Translations under genes and position numbers: made by a program | Part shown: in pieces, positions 25,566 through 35,139 of the stretch | How positions within the stretch are numbered: position 1 is the stretch's first letter | Layout: every line of letters begins with the position of its first letter | Notes under the pieces: model-generated | Databases searched by the model: none | The model's input: only the letters and a program-made list of their open reading frames with translations | Told to the model about the DNA's origin: nothing | Assembly (NCBI GenBank): GCA_947458405.1 | Contig: CANGZW010000027.1 | Coordinates: 1 to 35,140, forward strand | DNA: 35,140 nucleotides | Direction of reading: 5' to 3' | DNA from: Leptospiraceae bacterium | Lineage (GTDB): Bacteria > Spirochaetota > Leptospiria > Leptospirales > Leptospiraceae

Positions 25566-26906
25566 TCATTTTAATATTTTATTAATTATTTCGTATACAG
25601 CTTTTATGTCGGCAGAACTCTTAAAAATATCGTTTTGAAATTTTTTATTTGTATTAAAAATTTCAGCATTGTGGAATTTTACTTTAAATTCTGTGAATTT
25701 TAACCCATTTGCAGTAGAAATAACCACTACGGTATCCTTTTCTGTTATTATTTCCTTACTCCTTAGCTTTTTTAGAGCCGCAAGTGCAACTCCTGTGTGT
25801 GGATCATTATAAAGTCCATATAAATCTCCTTCAGCTGCAGAATCTGACAATTCTTCTTCACTGGCATCTTCCACCACACCTTCAAACTTATTTAGGATTC
25901 GAATTGCTTTTTTTACAGACACTGGATTTCCAATTTGAATGGCTGAGGCGAGTGTTTTTTCAGCGATTTTTGGGGCAAAACCTTCAAATTTATTTAAATA
26001 AGAAAGGTAAAGTGGATTTGCATTGCGAGCTTGGGCTACCGCAATTCTGGGAAGTTTATCAATCATTCCTAGTTCCAGTAGCATTTCAAAACCTACCCCA
26101 AGAGCGGAAACATTTCCTAAATTGCCTCCGGGAATAATGATCCAATCGGGAACCTTCCAATCTAGCTGTTGAACAATTTCGATGGAGATAGTTTTTTGTC
26201 CTTCAATTCTAAGGGAATTCATTGAATTGGCTAGATAAATTGTGGGGTCTTTTGCTACCTCTTGGACGATTTTCATGCAACCATCAAAGTCTGTATCCAA
26301 TGAAATAACCTTTGCTCCATTGGAAACAGGTTGGATCAATTGGGCAGTGGAAACCTTATCTCTCGGTAAAAAAACAATTGTGGGAATTCCTGCTTTTGCG
26401 GCATATGAGGCTAAAGCGGCACTTGTATCTCCTGTACTTGCACAGGCTACTGCTTTGATTGGGGCACCATTTTTTCTCATCTGATTTACATGACTCACTA
26501 AAACAGTCATCCCTAAATCTTTGAATGATCCTGTATGGGATATACCACATTGTTTTATGTATAATTCTTGAATTTTTAAATCTTTCGCCCATCTAGAAGC
26601 CTGAAAAAGATGGGTCAATCCTTCTCCGGAAGAAATGATATTCTCTGTTTTTTGTTCGGGCAAAACAAATTCTCTTTTGCTCCAAATCCCACTGTTATAG
26701 GGAAATCCTGGTTTTCCCCATCTTTCTTGGAATAGATGTTTCCATGACTCCCCTGAGATTTTTTTTAATTCCTGTATATCATGAGTGACCTGAAGGAGTT
26801 CTCCACAGGATTCACAGGAATATATTACCGTTTGAAGGGAATAAGTTTTTCGGCAATCTGGATTTGTGCAGGAAAAATGGGCATGGGGCGAGAGGTTTCC
26901 GGTCAT
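25566..26906 (-). CDS. thrC: Threonine synthase
   Basis: Converts O-phosphohomoserine to threonine with pyridoxal phosphate, the last step of threonine synthesis. The 446-residue protein starts with a zinc-ribbon-like N-terminus (C13, C18, C31, C34), as seen in longer bacterial ThrC enzymes. It continues with the PLP lysine K129 in SHTGSFKDLGM and the phosphate-binding loop ACASTGDTSAALASYAAKAG. WIIIPGGNLGNVSALG then follows, and VVISTANGLKFTEFKVKFH lies near the end. It is a single gene: 60 bp separates it from the GHKL operon. The gene ahead of it is divergent gltB. Confidence 0.93.
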   Translation of the reverse strand: MTGNLSPHAHFSCTNPDCRKTYSLQTVIYSCESCGELLQVTHDIQELKKISGESWKHLFQERWGKPGFPYNSGIWSKREFVLPEQKTENIISSGEGLTHLFQASRWAKDLKIQELYIKQCGISHTGSFKDLGMTVLVSHVNQMRKNGAPIKAVACASTGDTSAALASYAAKAGIPTIVFLPRDKVSTAQLIQPVSNGAKVISLDTDFDGCMKIVQEVAKDPTIYLANSMNSLRIEGQKTISIEIVQQLDWKVPDWIIIPGGNLGNVSALGVGFEMLLELGMIDKLPRIAVAQARNANPLYLSYLNKFEGFAPKIAEKTLASAIQIGNPVSVKKAIRILNKFEGVVEDASEEELSDSAAEGDLYGLYNDPHTGVALAALKKLRSKEIITEKDTVVVISTANGLKFTEFKVKFHNAEIFNTNKKFQNDIFKSSADIKAVYEIINKILK

Positions 26907-27242
26907 AAAAATAATTTCGGTACAGCTTGGTAGAGTGACAAGAATAAAATCTTAGGAGGAATTATTCAAACTGGAACTAATATTGCATGTGAATTTAATA
27001 ACTGTTAACATTTTTAGGAATTGGTTTACTTTTGAGCATTATGCATAAAAATATAGCTATCAAATGGGATAGGATTGGAATTATTTCTATTCCTAGAAAC
27101 AATATCCTATGACGAGTGATTCTACATTCCTGTGACAATCGTTTGAGGGGTAAGTGCAGAAAAAGAAGTTTATTTTTGTGTACCATTTGGGGAAGTGTGC
27201 AGTATAGATTAAATTTATTTTAGCCGACTTGAGGGGAAAAAA
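26907..27242. promoter_or_regulatory. Divergent thrC/gltB intergenic region with hairpin
   Basis: A 336-bp gap with no convincing gene. On the minus strand a plausible thrC promoter is present (listed separately). Toward gltB lies an imperfect inverted repeat: ATAGGAT (27069-27075) pairs with ATCCTAT (27104-27110). Inside it GGAAT (27077-27081) pairs with ATTCC (27089-27093). Just before gltB, GAGGGG lies 6 bases upstream of the ATG at 27243. A structured gltB leader or operator is possible. Confidence 0.45.
26941..26969 (-). promoter_or_regulatory. Possible thrC promoter
   Basis: Reading the minus strand, TTGAAT (26964-26969) is a -35 match and TATTCT (26941-26946) a -10 match. They are spaced by exactly 17 bases. 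Transcription would start about 25-30 bases before the thrC ATG at 26906. Pattern match only. Confidence 0.4.
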
Positions 27243-30200
27243 ATGCAAAATGAAAGTATAGATATCAGTAAGATAAACCCCATCCCAACCGCCCAGGGAT
27301 TGTATGATCCCGAATTAGATAAGGATTCTTGTGGAGTTGGATTTGTAGCAAACATTCGAGGTGTGAAAAGTCGGGATATTTTAGATAAAGGTATAAAGCT
27401 CATGTGTAATCTCGAACACAGGGGAGCTGAAGGTGCCGATCCCAAAACGGGAGATGGGGCAGGAATTATGATTCAAATTCCAGATAAATTTTTTAGAAAA
27501 GTCCTCCCCTTTACTCTACCACCAGAAGGAGACTATGGAGTGGGAGTGCTATTTTTACCCCAGGATGAAATTATTCGGGAATCGGTAGAAACTATTATTG
27601 AAAAAGTTATCGTAGATGAAGGGGAAGAATTTTTAGGTTTCAGGGAAGTTCCAATCACACCTGAAAATTCGGGAGTTGTTGCCCGTATGACAATTCCTGT
27701 TTTTAAACAGGTTTTTATAGGAAAAAATAAAAATCTAAATGCAGGCGATGATTTTGAAAGAAAATTATTTTTAATTAGAAGATTAATAGATAGAAGGATT
27801 AGGTCTGAGCACAAATTAGATAGAAGTAAATATTACGTCCCCAGTTTTTCATCGAGAACCATAGTATATAAGGGAATGCTCCTCGGAAATCAAGTAAAAC
27901 CATTTTATAATGATTTATCGGATCCTGATGTTCACAGTGCATTTTGTCTTACACATACCAGATTTTCAACCAACACATTTCCCACTTGGGATTTAGCCCA
28001 TCCCTATAGATTTATAGCTCACAATGGAGAAATAAATACCCTTCGTGGAAATATCAACTGGATGACTGCCCGTCAGATGGTGATGGAGTCTCCTCTCTAT
28101 GGAGATGAACTAAAAAGAATGCTTCCAATTATTATGGAAGGTCAAAGTGATACAGCTACATTTGATACAGTTTTAGAATTGCTTAGAATGGGAGGGAGAA
28201 GTCTTCCGCATTCAGTAATGATGATGATTCCTGAAGCATGGTCCAAAAATCAAGATATGGATCCCGATAGAAGGGCTTTTTATGAGTATCACGCGGCAAT
28301 TATGGAGCCCTGGGATGGTCCTGCGGCAATAGCTTTCACGGATGGTAGAATCATAGGTGCTACCTTGGATAGAAATGGACTACGTCCTGCTAGATATATG
28401 ATTACCAAGAATGATGAAATTATTTTTGGATCCGAGGCGGGTGTACTAAACATCGCTCCTGAAGATATTGTTAAGCAGGATCGTTTGCGACCCGGAAGGA
28501 TGCTATTGATTGATTTAATCAAGGGTCAGATGATTGATGATGAGGAAATTAAACGTGAAATTTCTACCTCTAAGCCCTATAGACTTTGGGTGGAAGAAAA
28601 TATGATTCGCCTCAACCAATTGCCAGATCCAACGGGAGTAAAACAACCTGACCATGAAACAATTCTTGAGAGGATGAGAGCTTTTGGATACTCTACAGAA
28701 GATGTTTATACTGCTATCAAGCCCATGGCAATTGCGGGGGAAGAGCCAACCGGATCAATGGGTGTGGATTCCGCCCTACCAGTTTTGAGTGACAAACCCC
28801 AGCCCCTGTTTCGATATTTTAAGCAAAATTTTGCTCAGGTAACCAACCCTCCTGTAGATCCTATTCGTGAAGAGCTCGTGATGGAATTAACTACCTACAT
28901 TGGTCCCGAAGGAAATTTATTGGGAGAAACAGCCGAGCATTGTCATCGATTAGAATTGGAACATCCCATTCTCTCCAATGACGAATTTGAAAAAATAAAA
29001 CAAATTTCACAGGGTCATTTCAAGGCACAAACTTTTGAAATCCTCTTCGATCCAAACAAAAAACATGATATGAGAAATTCCTTGGATAGGGTTTGTTCAA
29101 AAGCCGCGGATGCTGTGCGCGGGGGCTATAATTTAATAATTCTTTCAGATAGGGGAGTCAATAAAAATAAGGCGGCTATCCCGAGCTTACTTGCCGTTGC
29201 AGGCTTACATCACTATCTAATTCGAGCAGGTCTTCGAACAAAAACAGGAATTATTCTTGAGTCGGGGGAGCCGAGAGAAGTCGCTCATTTTGCAGTCTTG
29301 TGTGGTTATGGTGTAAATGCAATCAATCCCTATCTTGCCTTTGAAACCATAGCTGATCTAATAAAAGAGGGAGCTATTACAGAAGTCACAGATCTAAAAA
29401 TAGCAAAGAAAAACTATATTAAATCCGTAGGAAAGGGCCTATTTAAAATCTTCAGTAAAATGGGGATTTCTACACTTCAGTCATATTGTGGGGCACAAAT
29501 TTTTGAAGCGGTTGGTTTGGATTCTGAATTAGTTAATAATTATTTTACAGGTACTGCCACTAGAATTGAAGGCTTAAGTTTGGAGATGTTGGAATTAGAG
29601 ACAGTTACCAGACACATGAATGCTTATGATCCTACTTTTTATCCCGGCACACTCGAGCCCGGAGGAGTTCACTATTATAGAAGAAATGGAGATGCTCACC
29701 TCTATACTCCCATTACAGTTCATAAACTCCAAAAAGCTACACAGGATAATAGCTATTCAGAATACAAAGAATTTTCTAAACTCATTGATGAGCAAAATGA
29801 ACAAATGATCACCCTGAGGAGTCTTTTCCGATTGGATGAAAAAAAATCAAAGCCTGTTCCCATCGAAGAAGTCGAGCCTGCTAAAGAGATCGTTAAGCGT
29901 TTTCAAACGGGTGCTATGAGTTTTGGTTCTATTAGTTGGGAAGCCCATACTACCCTAGCTATTGCTATGAATAGAATTGGTGCCAAATCCAATACGGGAG
30001 AGGGGGGAGAGGATCCCATTCGCTTTAGAACCCTCCCGAATGGAGATAGCATGCGATCTTCCATTAAGCAGGTTGCCTCTGCTAGGTTTGGTGTAACAAC
30101 GAATTACTTGGTAAATGCAGATGATTTGCAAATAAAAATGGCCCAAGGAGCTAAACCGGGAGAAGGGGGACAGCTTCCCGGGCATAAGGTGGATGATTAT

Positions 30201-31802
30201 ATTGGAAGGATGAGATACAGTACACCGGGTGTGACACTAATTTCTCCTCCGCCCCACCATGACATCTATTCTATTGAGGACTTAAAACAGTTAATCTTTG
30301 ATTTGAAAAATGTAAATCCACGGGCAAGGGTGAGTGTAAAACTTGTCTCAGAAATTGGAGTGGGTACAGTTGCGGCAGGGGTAGCCAAGGCACATTCTGA
30401 TCATATTTTAATTAGCGGACATGAGGGAGGAACAGGGGCAAGCCCCATTAGCTCCATTCACAATGCAGGAACTCCCTGGGAAATTGGTCTTGCGGAAACC
30501 CACCAAACCCTGGTTGCCAATGGTCTTAGGGATAGGGTTTATTTAGCTGTAGATGGTAAACTTTTAACAGGAAAGGATGTGATTGTGGGAGCCCTCTTGG
30601 GAGCCGAAGAGTTTGGATTTTCAACCTCAGCCCTAATAACTATGGGTTGCATTATGATGAGAAAATGCCACTTGAATACCTGCCCTGTGGGAGTAGCCAC
30701 TCAGGATGAATTTCTACGCTCTAAATTTACAGGTAAGCCTGAATATGTAGTGAATTATATGTTATTTATAGCAGAGGAAGTGAGAGAGATCATGGCTTCC
30801 CTTGGATTTAGAACTTTCAAGGAAATGATAGGCCAGGTGCAAATGCTCCGTTTTGAAAGACCTCATAAGCACTGGAAGGCAAGGGGTTTAGATTTTTCAA
30901 AAGTATTGAGCAAGCCCAAGGCACATTTTCCAACGGATTTATTTAGAACCAAAGAACAAAACCATGAATTAGACAAGCAACTTGACAATGATTTAATACG
31001 AAAGTCCAGAGCGGCCTTGGATTATAAACAAAAGGTAAAGTTTGAGTCTCCAGTTACCAACCTCAATAGAACCGTAGGAGGAATGCTAGCGGGGGATGTT
31101 GCTCGAAAATACGGTGAAGATGGTCTTCCGGAAGATACAATTGAGATTACCTTTACGGGAACTGCAGGACAGAGTTTCGGAGCCTTTGTAAACAGTGGTA
31201 TTACACTTAGGCTCATTGGAGAAGCCAATGATTATGTGGGCAAAGGTCTCTCCGGGGGAAAATTAATCATCAAAACTCCCGAAAAAGCCACCTATGATCC
31301 TTCTGAAAATATCATTGTGGGAAACACATGTTTCTATGGAGCTACAAGGGGATCCGCCTATGTAAATGGGATGGGTGGAGAGAGATTTGCAGTTAGAAAC
31401 AGTGGAGCCGTGGTAGTTGTTGAGGGAATCGGGGATCATGGTTGTGAGTACATGACCGGTGGAGAAGTGATTGTTTTAGGTAATACAGGAAGAAATTTTG
31501 CGGCAGGAATGTCGGGTGGGATTGCCTATGTTTGGGATAAGTCGGGAAATTTTGCCAGAAATGTTAATATGCAAATGGTGGAATTAGAGCGTCTTACAGA
31601 TTCAGAAGAAATTGATAAAGTATTACACCAGGTCACACTTCATAAAGAGTACACCGGATCTAAAGTTGCAACTGAAATATTAAAAAATTGGAAAATTGAA
31701 ACGGGTAAATTTGTAAAAGTAATACCAACGGATTACAAAAAAGCACTTCAAAAATTAAAGAATTCACCAAAACAAAATGAGGGGGTAAAAGTTCATGGGT
31801 AA
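27243..31802 (+). CDS. gltB: Glutamate synthase large subunit (GltB)
   Basis: Makes two glutamates from glutamine and 2-oxoglutarate with electrons supplied through GltD. The 1519-residue length is standard. After a ~29-residue propeptide the catalytic cysteine begins CGVGFVANIRG (C30), so N-terminal processing is expected. Domains in order are the class II glutamine amidotransferase (about 30-430), the central domain (about 480-760), and the FMN-binding synthase domain (about 850-1220). The 3Fe-4S cysteines are C1136, C1142 and C1147 (CIMMRKCHLNTCPVG). The GXGXG beta-helix domain covers about 1260-1450. A GAGGGG ribosome site precedes the ATG. gltD overlaps by 8 bp, giving a gltBD operon. 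Confidence 0.97.
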   Translation: MQNESIDISKINPIPTAQGLYDPELDKDSCGVGFVANIRGVKSRDILDKGIKLMCNLEHRGAEGADPKTGDGAGIMIQIPDKFFRKVLPFTLPPEGDYGVGVLFLPQDEIIRESVETIIEKVIVDEGEEFLGFREVPITPENSGVVARMTIPVFKQVFIGKNKNLNAGDDFERKLFLIRRLIDRRIRSEHKLDRSKYYVPSFSSRTIVYKGMLLGNQVKPFYNDLSDPDVHSAFCLTHTRFSTNTFPTWDLAHPYRFIAHNGEINTLRGNINWMTARQMVMESPLYGDELKRMLPIIMEGQSDTATFDTVLELLRMGGRSLPHSVMMMIPEAWSKNQDMDPDRRAFYEYHAAIMEPWDGPAAIAFTDGRIIGATLDRNGLRPARYMITKNDEIIFGSEAGVLNIAPEDIVKQDRLRPGRMLLIDLIKGQMIDDEEIKREISTSKPYRLWVEENMIRLNQLPDPTGVKQPDHETILERMRAFGYSTEDVYTAIKPMAIAGEEPTGSMGVDSALPVLSDKPQPLFRYFKQNFAQVTNPPVDPIREELVMELTTYIGPEGNLLGETAEHCHRLELEHPILSNDEFEKIKQISQGHFKAQTFEILFDPNKKHDMRNSLDRVCSKAADAVRGGYNLIILSDRGVNKNKAAIPSLLAVAGLHHYLIRAGLRTKTGIILESGEPREVAHFAVLCGYGVNAINPYLAFETIADLIKEGAITEVTDLKIAKKNYIKSVGKGLFKIFSKMGISTLQSYCGAQIFEAVGLDSELVNNYFTGTATRIEGLSLEMLELETVTRHMNAYDPTFYPGTLEPGGVHYYRRNGDAHLYTPITVHKLQKATQDNSYSEYKEFSKLIDEQNEQMITLRSLFRLDEKKSKPVPIEEVEPAKEIVKRFQTGAMSFGSISWEAHTTLAIAMNRIGAKSNTGEGGEDPIRFRTLPNGDSMRSSIKQVASARFGVTTNYLVNADDLQIKMAQGAKPGEGGQLPGHKVDDYIGRMRYSTPGVTLISPPPHHDIYSIEDLKQLIFDLKNVNPRARVSVKLVSEIGVGTVAAGVAKAHSDHILISGHEGGTGASPISSIHNAGTPWEIGLAETHQTLVANGLRDRVYLAVDGKLLTGKDVIVGALLGAEEFGFSTSALITMGCIMMRKCHLNTCPVGVATQDEFLRSKFTGKPEYVVNYMLFIAEEVREIMASLGFRTFKEMIGQVQMLRFERPHKHWKARGLDFSKVLSKPKAHFPTDLFRTKEQNHELDKQLDNDLIRKSRAALDYKQKVKFESPVTNLNRTVGGMLAGDVARKYGEDGLPEDTIEITFTGTAGQSFGAFVNSGITLRLIGEANDYVGKGLSGGKLIIKTPEKATYDPSENIIVGNTCFYGATRGSAYVNGMGGERFAVRNSGAVVVVEGIGDHGCEYMTGGEVIVLGNTGRNFAAGMSGGIAYVWDKSGNFARNVNMQMVELERLTDSEEIDKVLHQVTLHKEYTGSKVATEILKNWKIETGKFVKVIPTDYKKALQKLKNSPKQNEGVKVHG

Positions 31803-33231
31803 GCCAACAGGATTTGTAGAGTACAAGAGGGAATATTTACAATCTATCCCCCCCGAAACAAGAGTTAAGAATTATAAAGAATTTGAAGAATCTTTTACAG
31901 AAGATAAATCAAAGGAGCAATCAGCTAGATGCATGGATTGTGGTATTCCATTTTGTCAGGGTGATACAGGTTGTCCTGTAGAAAATTTAATTCCCGAATT
32001 CAATGATTTAGTTTATAGGGGAAGATGGAAAGAGGCTTTGGATAATTTGCATTCAACCAATAATTTTCCCGAATTTACTGGAAGATTGTGTCCAGCTCCC
32101 TGTGAAAGTGCATGTACATTGGGGCTCATTGCCCCATCTGTTTCGATCAAAGGCATAGAGAGAACAATTATTGACAGAGGTTTTTCTGAGGGCTGGGTGG
32201 TACCTAAGCCTTCATCAATACAAACTGGTAAAAAAGTGGCTATCATTGGATCGGGTCCTGCAGGCTTAGCCTGTGCACAGCAATTGGCAAGGGCCGGTCA
32301 CAGTGTCACAGTTTTTGAAAAATCAGACAGAGCGGGTGGATTATTACGATACGGAATTCCTGATTTTAAAATGGAAAAAACAGCCATAGACAGACGTATT
32401 ACGCAAATGGAAGCAGAAGGTGTTGTTTTTAAGACGAATGTAAATGTTGGAAAAGACATAACAGCTAAAGAATTAAGAAAATCTTTTGATTCTATTATAC
32501 TTGCAATGGGAAGCGAAACTCCGAGAGATCTACCCGTTGAGGGAAGAAATATGAAAGGTGTGTATTTCGCCATGGATTTCTTAACCAAGAATAATAAAAA
32601 AGTAGCTGGTGACCAAATTGAAATTATCAATGCAAAGGATAAAAATGTTATAGTAATTGGTGGGGGTGATACAGGTTCTGATTGTGTGGGAACTTCCAAT
32701 CGTCATGGAGCAAAAAGTGTTACACAAATTGAAATTTTTTCAGAACCACCCAAAACTAGAGATAACTCAACACCCTGGCCTTATTACCCTCGAATGTTGA
32801 GGACATCTTCAAGCCATGAAGAAGGTGTAACACGAAAATGGGCTATCAATACCCTCGGATTCAAAGGAAATGATAAGGGGGAAGTTACTGCTATTTATGG
32901 AAATCAAATTGAATTAAAGGATGGTAAAGCTCTTCCCGTTTCCGGAACCGAGTTTGAATGGCCTGCGGACTTAGTTTTTTTTGCCATGGGTTTTGTGCAT
33001 CCCGCCAAAGAAGGATTGATTTCTCAATTAGTAGAAGAGGGTCTAGAATTAGATAAAATGGGCAATGTGAAAGCAAATTTTGGAACGAAAGAGAAGTCTT
33101 TCGAAACAACATTAGAAGGTGTTTATGCCTGTGGAGATGTAAGACGGGGACAGTCCTTAATTGTTTGGGCTATTTCTGAGGGCAGAAAATGTGCGGATAG
33201 AGTTCATAAAGCACTCATGAAAACTATTTAA
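31795..33231 (+). CDS. gltD: Glutamate synthase small subunit (GltD)
   Basis: A 478-residue FAD- and NADPH-binding partner of GltB. It passes electrons from NADPH via FAD and two 4Fe-4S clusters to the large subunit. The N-terminal cysteine-rich region shows CMDCGIPFCQGDTGCPVENL and GRLCPAPCESACTLG. The FAD-binding motif VAIIGSGPAGLACAQQLA follows. VIVIGGGDTGSDCVGTSNRHG is the NADPH-binding motif and GVYACGDVRRGQSLIVWAI the C-terminal FAD motif. The length is typical. The ATG lies in the last 8 bp of gltB (31795-31802), so translation is probably coupled. Its 3' end overlaps that of the convergent thiL by 8 bp. Confidence 0.97.
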   Translation: MGKPTGFVEYKREYLQSIPPETRVKNYKEFEESFTEDKSKEQSARCMDCGIPFCQGDTGCPVENLIPEFNDLVYRGRWKEALDNLHSTNNFPEFTGRLCPAPCESACTLGLIAPSVSIKGIERTIIDRGFSEGWVVPKPSSIQTGKKVAIIGSGPAGLACAQQLARAGHSVTVFEKSDRAGGLLRYGIPDFKMEKTAIDRRITQMEAEGVVFKTNVNVGKDITAKELRKSFDSIILAMGSETPRDLPVEGRNMKGVYFAMDFLTKNNKKVAGDQIEIINAKDKNVIVIGGGDTGSDCVGTSNRHGAKSVTQIEIFSEPPKTRDNSTPWPYYPRMLRTSSSHEEGVTRKWAINTLGFKGNDKGEVTAIYGNQIELKDGKALPVSGTEFEWPADLVFFAMGFVHPAKEGLISQLVEEGLELDKMGNVKANFGTKEKSFETTLEGVYACGDVRRGQSLIVWAISEGRKCADRVHKALMKTI

Positions 33232-34117
33232 AATGTAAAAATCCAGTATCATTTAAAGTAATTCTTTTTCCATTTAGAGAAAGAATTACTTTTTTGGATT
33301 TATTCATTTTGCCAATTTTATTCACCCCTTTAACAACAATTTCCTCCGGACTTGTAAAAAGTATCACAAGCTCTTCTCCGGAAGTTACTATTTCTTCTAA
33401 ACTTAAATATCTTTGCAACAAGTCTAATTCTGGCAAATTATTCAATTCTAAAATCATTCCTAAATTACTGGCTCTACTCAATTTTTCCGCATCCTGAAAG
33501 AGTCCATCCGTTATATCCATTGCTGAGGTTATTTTATAATTATCCTTTAGGTTTGGAAAAATTTTAAAATCAGCTCTTGGCTGTAAATGTTTTTTGATAC
33601 TTTCCTTTCGAATGGCTTCCGAGGGTGACTTACTTTTATTTTTAAGCAAATTGAAACCCAATTTGGAAAATCCTATCTTTCCTGTTAAATATACATTGTC
33701 ATCAAATTGGGCATTCTCCCTTGAGACTGGATTTTTACATTCTCCTACCATTGTCATGGTCAAATTTGTGTAATGAGAAGAATAAGTATCCCCTCCACAT
33801 AGCTCAATTGAATATGATTTTAGTTCTTTTTTTAGGGTTAGACTAAATTTTTCCAACCAATCCGATTTTGAACTCAAGGAGGATAGTCCCAGGTTTAAAA
33901 AACAGAAAAGGGGCTTACCCCCGCTACTTAAAATATCCGAGGCGTTTACATGTAATAACTTTATAGCCAAATCTCCCGGAGAGCTCCATTTGTGTAAAAA
34001 ATGGGTTTTTTCGCTTAAAGAGTCTGTAGTATAGAGAAGTCCATTCCTAAAATAGCAATCATCCATTGGAAATGAATTCTTTGCAAAAAAACTCTGAATT
34101 ATTTTCAATTCTTTCAT
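33224..34117 (-). CDS. thiL: Thiamine-monophosphate kinase (ThiL)
   Basis: A 297-residue member of the PurM-like ATP-grasp-free kinase group. It phosphorylates thiamine monophosphate to thiamine diphosphate, the last step of cofactor synthesis. Family motifs are DDCYFRNGLLYTTDSLSEKTHF (19-40) and LLHVNASDILSSGGKP (54-69). GGDT (108-111), VYLTGKIGFSKLGFNLL (142-158) and MDITDGLFQDAEKLS (200-214) follow. The early acidic pair is DDC where many ThiL proteins have DDA. The length is near the usual 310-330, and the C-terminus is somewhat short (ending TLNDTGFLHFK). No other thi gene is nearby. It diverges from rplM with only 61 bp between start codons. Confidence 0.86.
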   Translation of the reverse strand: MKELKIIQSFFAKNSFPMDDCYFRNGLLYTTDSLSEKTHFLHKWSSPGDLAIKLLHVNASDILSSGGKPLFCFLNLGLSSLSSKSDWLEKFSLTLKKELKSYSIELCGGDTYSSHYTNLTMTMVGECKNPVSRENAQFDDNVYLTGKIGFSKLGFNLLKNKSKSPSEAIRKESIKKHLQPRADFKIFPNLKDNYKITSAMDITDGLFQDAEKLSRASNLGMILELNNLPELDLLQRYLSLEEIVTSGEELVILFTSPEEIVVKGVNKIGKMNKSKKVILSLNGKRITLNDTGFLHFK

Positions 34118-34127
34118 CTAAGAGATA

Positions 34128-34156
34128 TTGACAGGGTTTTGTTTTTTAAAAGACTG
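34128..34156 (+). promoter_or_regulatory. Possible rplM promoter
   Basis: A perfect -35 box TTGACA (34128-34133) sits in the 61-bp gap between thiL and rplM. At 17 bases spacing the -10 position is AGACTG, which is poor. The start of transcription would leave only ~16-20 bases before the rplM ATG at 34179. Supported mainly by the -35 match. Confidence 0.35.
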
Positions 34157-34178
34157 TCCATACAAGGTAAAATTTTTC

Positions 34179-34628
34179 ATGGCTACTATATCTCCAATAC
34201 ACAGAACCCCTTCTTTGAAGAAAGAAGAAATAAAAAAGAGCTGGTTTGTAGTGGATGCCGAAGGCAAAACACTCGGTAGACTCTGTTCTTCTATTGCCGC
34301 TAGACTCCGCGGTAAACATAAACCCACTTTTACTCCGAATCAGGATTGTGGTGATAATATTATTGTTATCAATGCAGGTAAGATTAAAGTTACCGGAAGA
34401 AAGAATGAATTAAAACTCTATCGTCATCACTCGCTTTATCCCGGTGGATTGTCAGAAATCCCATTTAAAGATCTCATTAAAGTAAATCCCGAGAGAATTA
34501 TCATTGAAGGTGTGAAAGGAATGTTACCTAAATCAAAACTTGGCGATAAGATGATCTCTCATTGTAAAGTTTTTGCTGGTACTGAGCACAATCTTGAATC
34601 TCAAAAACCTGTTAAATTGGAAATATAG
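34179..34628 (+). CDS. rplM: 50S ribosomal protein L13 (uL13)
   Basis: A 149-residue large-subunit ribosomal protein with the L13 core. It has [33 protein letters not shown] followed by [34 protein letters not shown]. It ends with [40 protein letters not shown]. An in-frame ATG further upstream (34128) lies inside the thiL promoter region. The internal ATG at 34179 is preferred because AAGGT lies about 10 bases upstream and the protein then starts [12 protein letters not shown]. rpsI follows after 8 bp, the conserved rplM-rpsI pair. Confidence 0.95.
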   Translation: MATISPIHRTPSLKKEEIKKSWFVVDAEGKTLGRLCSSIAARLRGKHKPTFTPNQDCGDNIIVINAGKIKVTGRKNELKLYRHHSLYPGGLSEIPFKDLIKVNPERIIIEGVKGMLPKSKLGDKMISHCKVFAGTEHNLESQKPVKLEI

Positions 34629-34636
34629 GACTAAAT

Positions 34637-35035
34637 ATGGCAAAAAATAAAGAATATTGGGCAGTTGGTAGAAGAAAAACTTCCGTAGCCCGTGTTAAAC
34701 TATCCGAAGGCACTGGAAAAATTACAGTTAATAAGTTAGATATTAAAGATTATATCAAATTAGGCGATGCAAAAGTTCAGGTGGCTCTTTCTCCACTGGG
34801 AACCATCAATGCAGTAGGAAAATTTGATGCCAGCTTTAACGTAAAGGGTGGCGGTGTAACCGGACAAGTCCAGGCCATTCGTCATGCTCTAGCTCGTGCC
34901 CTTGTTAAAGTCAGTGCAGATTCAAAGTCTCCTTTAAAAAAAGCGGGTTTCCTTACTCGGGATTCCAGAATGGTGGAACGTAAAAAATACGGTCTTCACA
35001 AAGCTAGAAGGGGAACACAGTTTTCTAAACGTTAA
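34637..35035 (+). CDS. rpsI: 30S ribosomal protein S9 (uS9)
   Basis: A 132-residue small-subunit protein. It starts with [26 protein letters not shown], then has [31 protein letters not shown] and [13 protein letters not shown]. It ends LLTRD-like ([20 protein letters not shown]), finishing RRGTQFSKR. The C-terminal SKR tail contacts tRNA in the P site in known ribosomes. The central region around [11 protein letters not shown] is slightly unlike the canonical DYF motif. The gene is followed by a terminator at 35107-35139. Confidence 0.96.
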   Translation: MAKNKEYWAVGRRKTSVARVKLSEGTGKITVNKLDIKDYIKLGDAKVQVALSPLGTINAVGKFDASFNVKGGGVTGQVQAIRHALARALVKVSADSKSPLKKAGFLTRDSRMVERKKYGLHKARRGTQFSKR

Positions 35036-35046
35036 ATTCTTTTTTT

Positions 35047-35081
35047 CATGGAAAATTTGGAATTTATTCAAATTCTCCATG
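35047..35081 (+). promoter_or_regulatory. Long inverted repeat after rpsI
   Basis: CATGGAAAATTTG (35047-35059) and CAAATTCTCCATG (35069-35081) form a 13-bp inverted repeat with one mismatch and a 9-base loop. The left arm is preceded by a T run and the right arm is followed, a few bases on, by an A run that could lengthen the stem. It might stabilise the mRNA end or act as a weak terminator. Confidence 0.4.
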
Positions 35082-35106
35082 ATTCAAAAAAATACTTTCA
35101 ATATAG

Positions 35107-35139
35107 GGATCGTACTTCAGAAGAAGTTCGATCCTTTTT
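35107..35139 (+). terminator. Intrinsic terminator of rplM-rpsI
   Basis: GGATCG-T-ACTTC (35107-35118) pairs with GAAGT-T-CGATCC (35123-35134) around an AGAA loop, with one T-T mismatch. Five T residues (35135-35139) follow at once. It is a well-formed intrinsic terminator at the end of the window. Confidence 0.8.

Noticed and set aside
26995-27186. A 63-residue minus-strand frame in the thrC/gltB gap
   Set aside because: No ribosome site, an unusual composition and overlap with the hairpin region. It would also sit across the expected divergent promoters. No recognisable family.
27165-27242. Sigma-54-type promoter ahead of gltB
   Set aside because: I looked for GG-N10-GC with the TGGC/TTGC context; the best match is too degenerate to claim.
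29620-29808. Overlapping reading frames inside gltB and the other large genes
   Set aside because: They lie in alternative frames of strongly conserved genes and have no independent start signals or recognisable motifs.
34128-34178. Upstream ATG extending rplM by 17 residues
   Set aside because: The extension does not resemble any L13 N-terminus, and a ribosome site fits the internal ATG at 34179.
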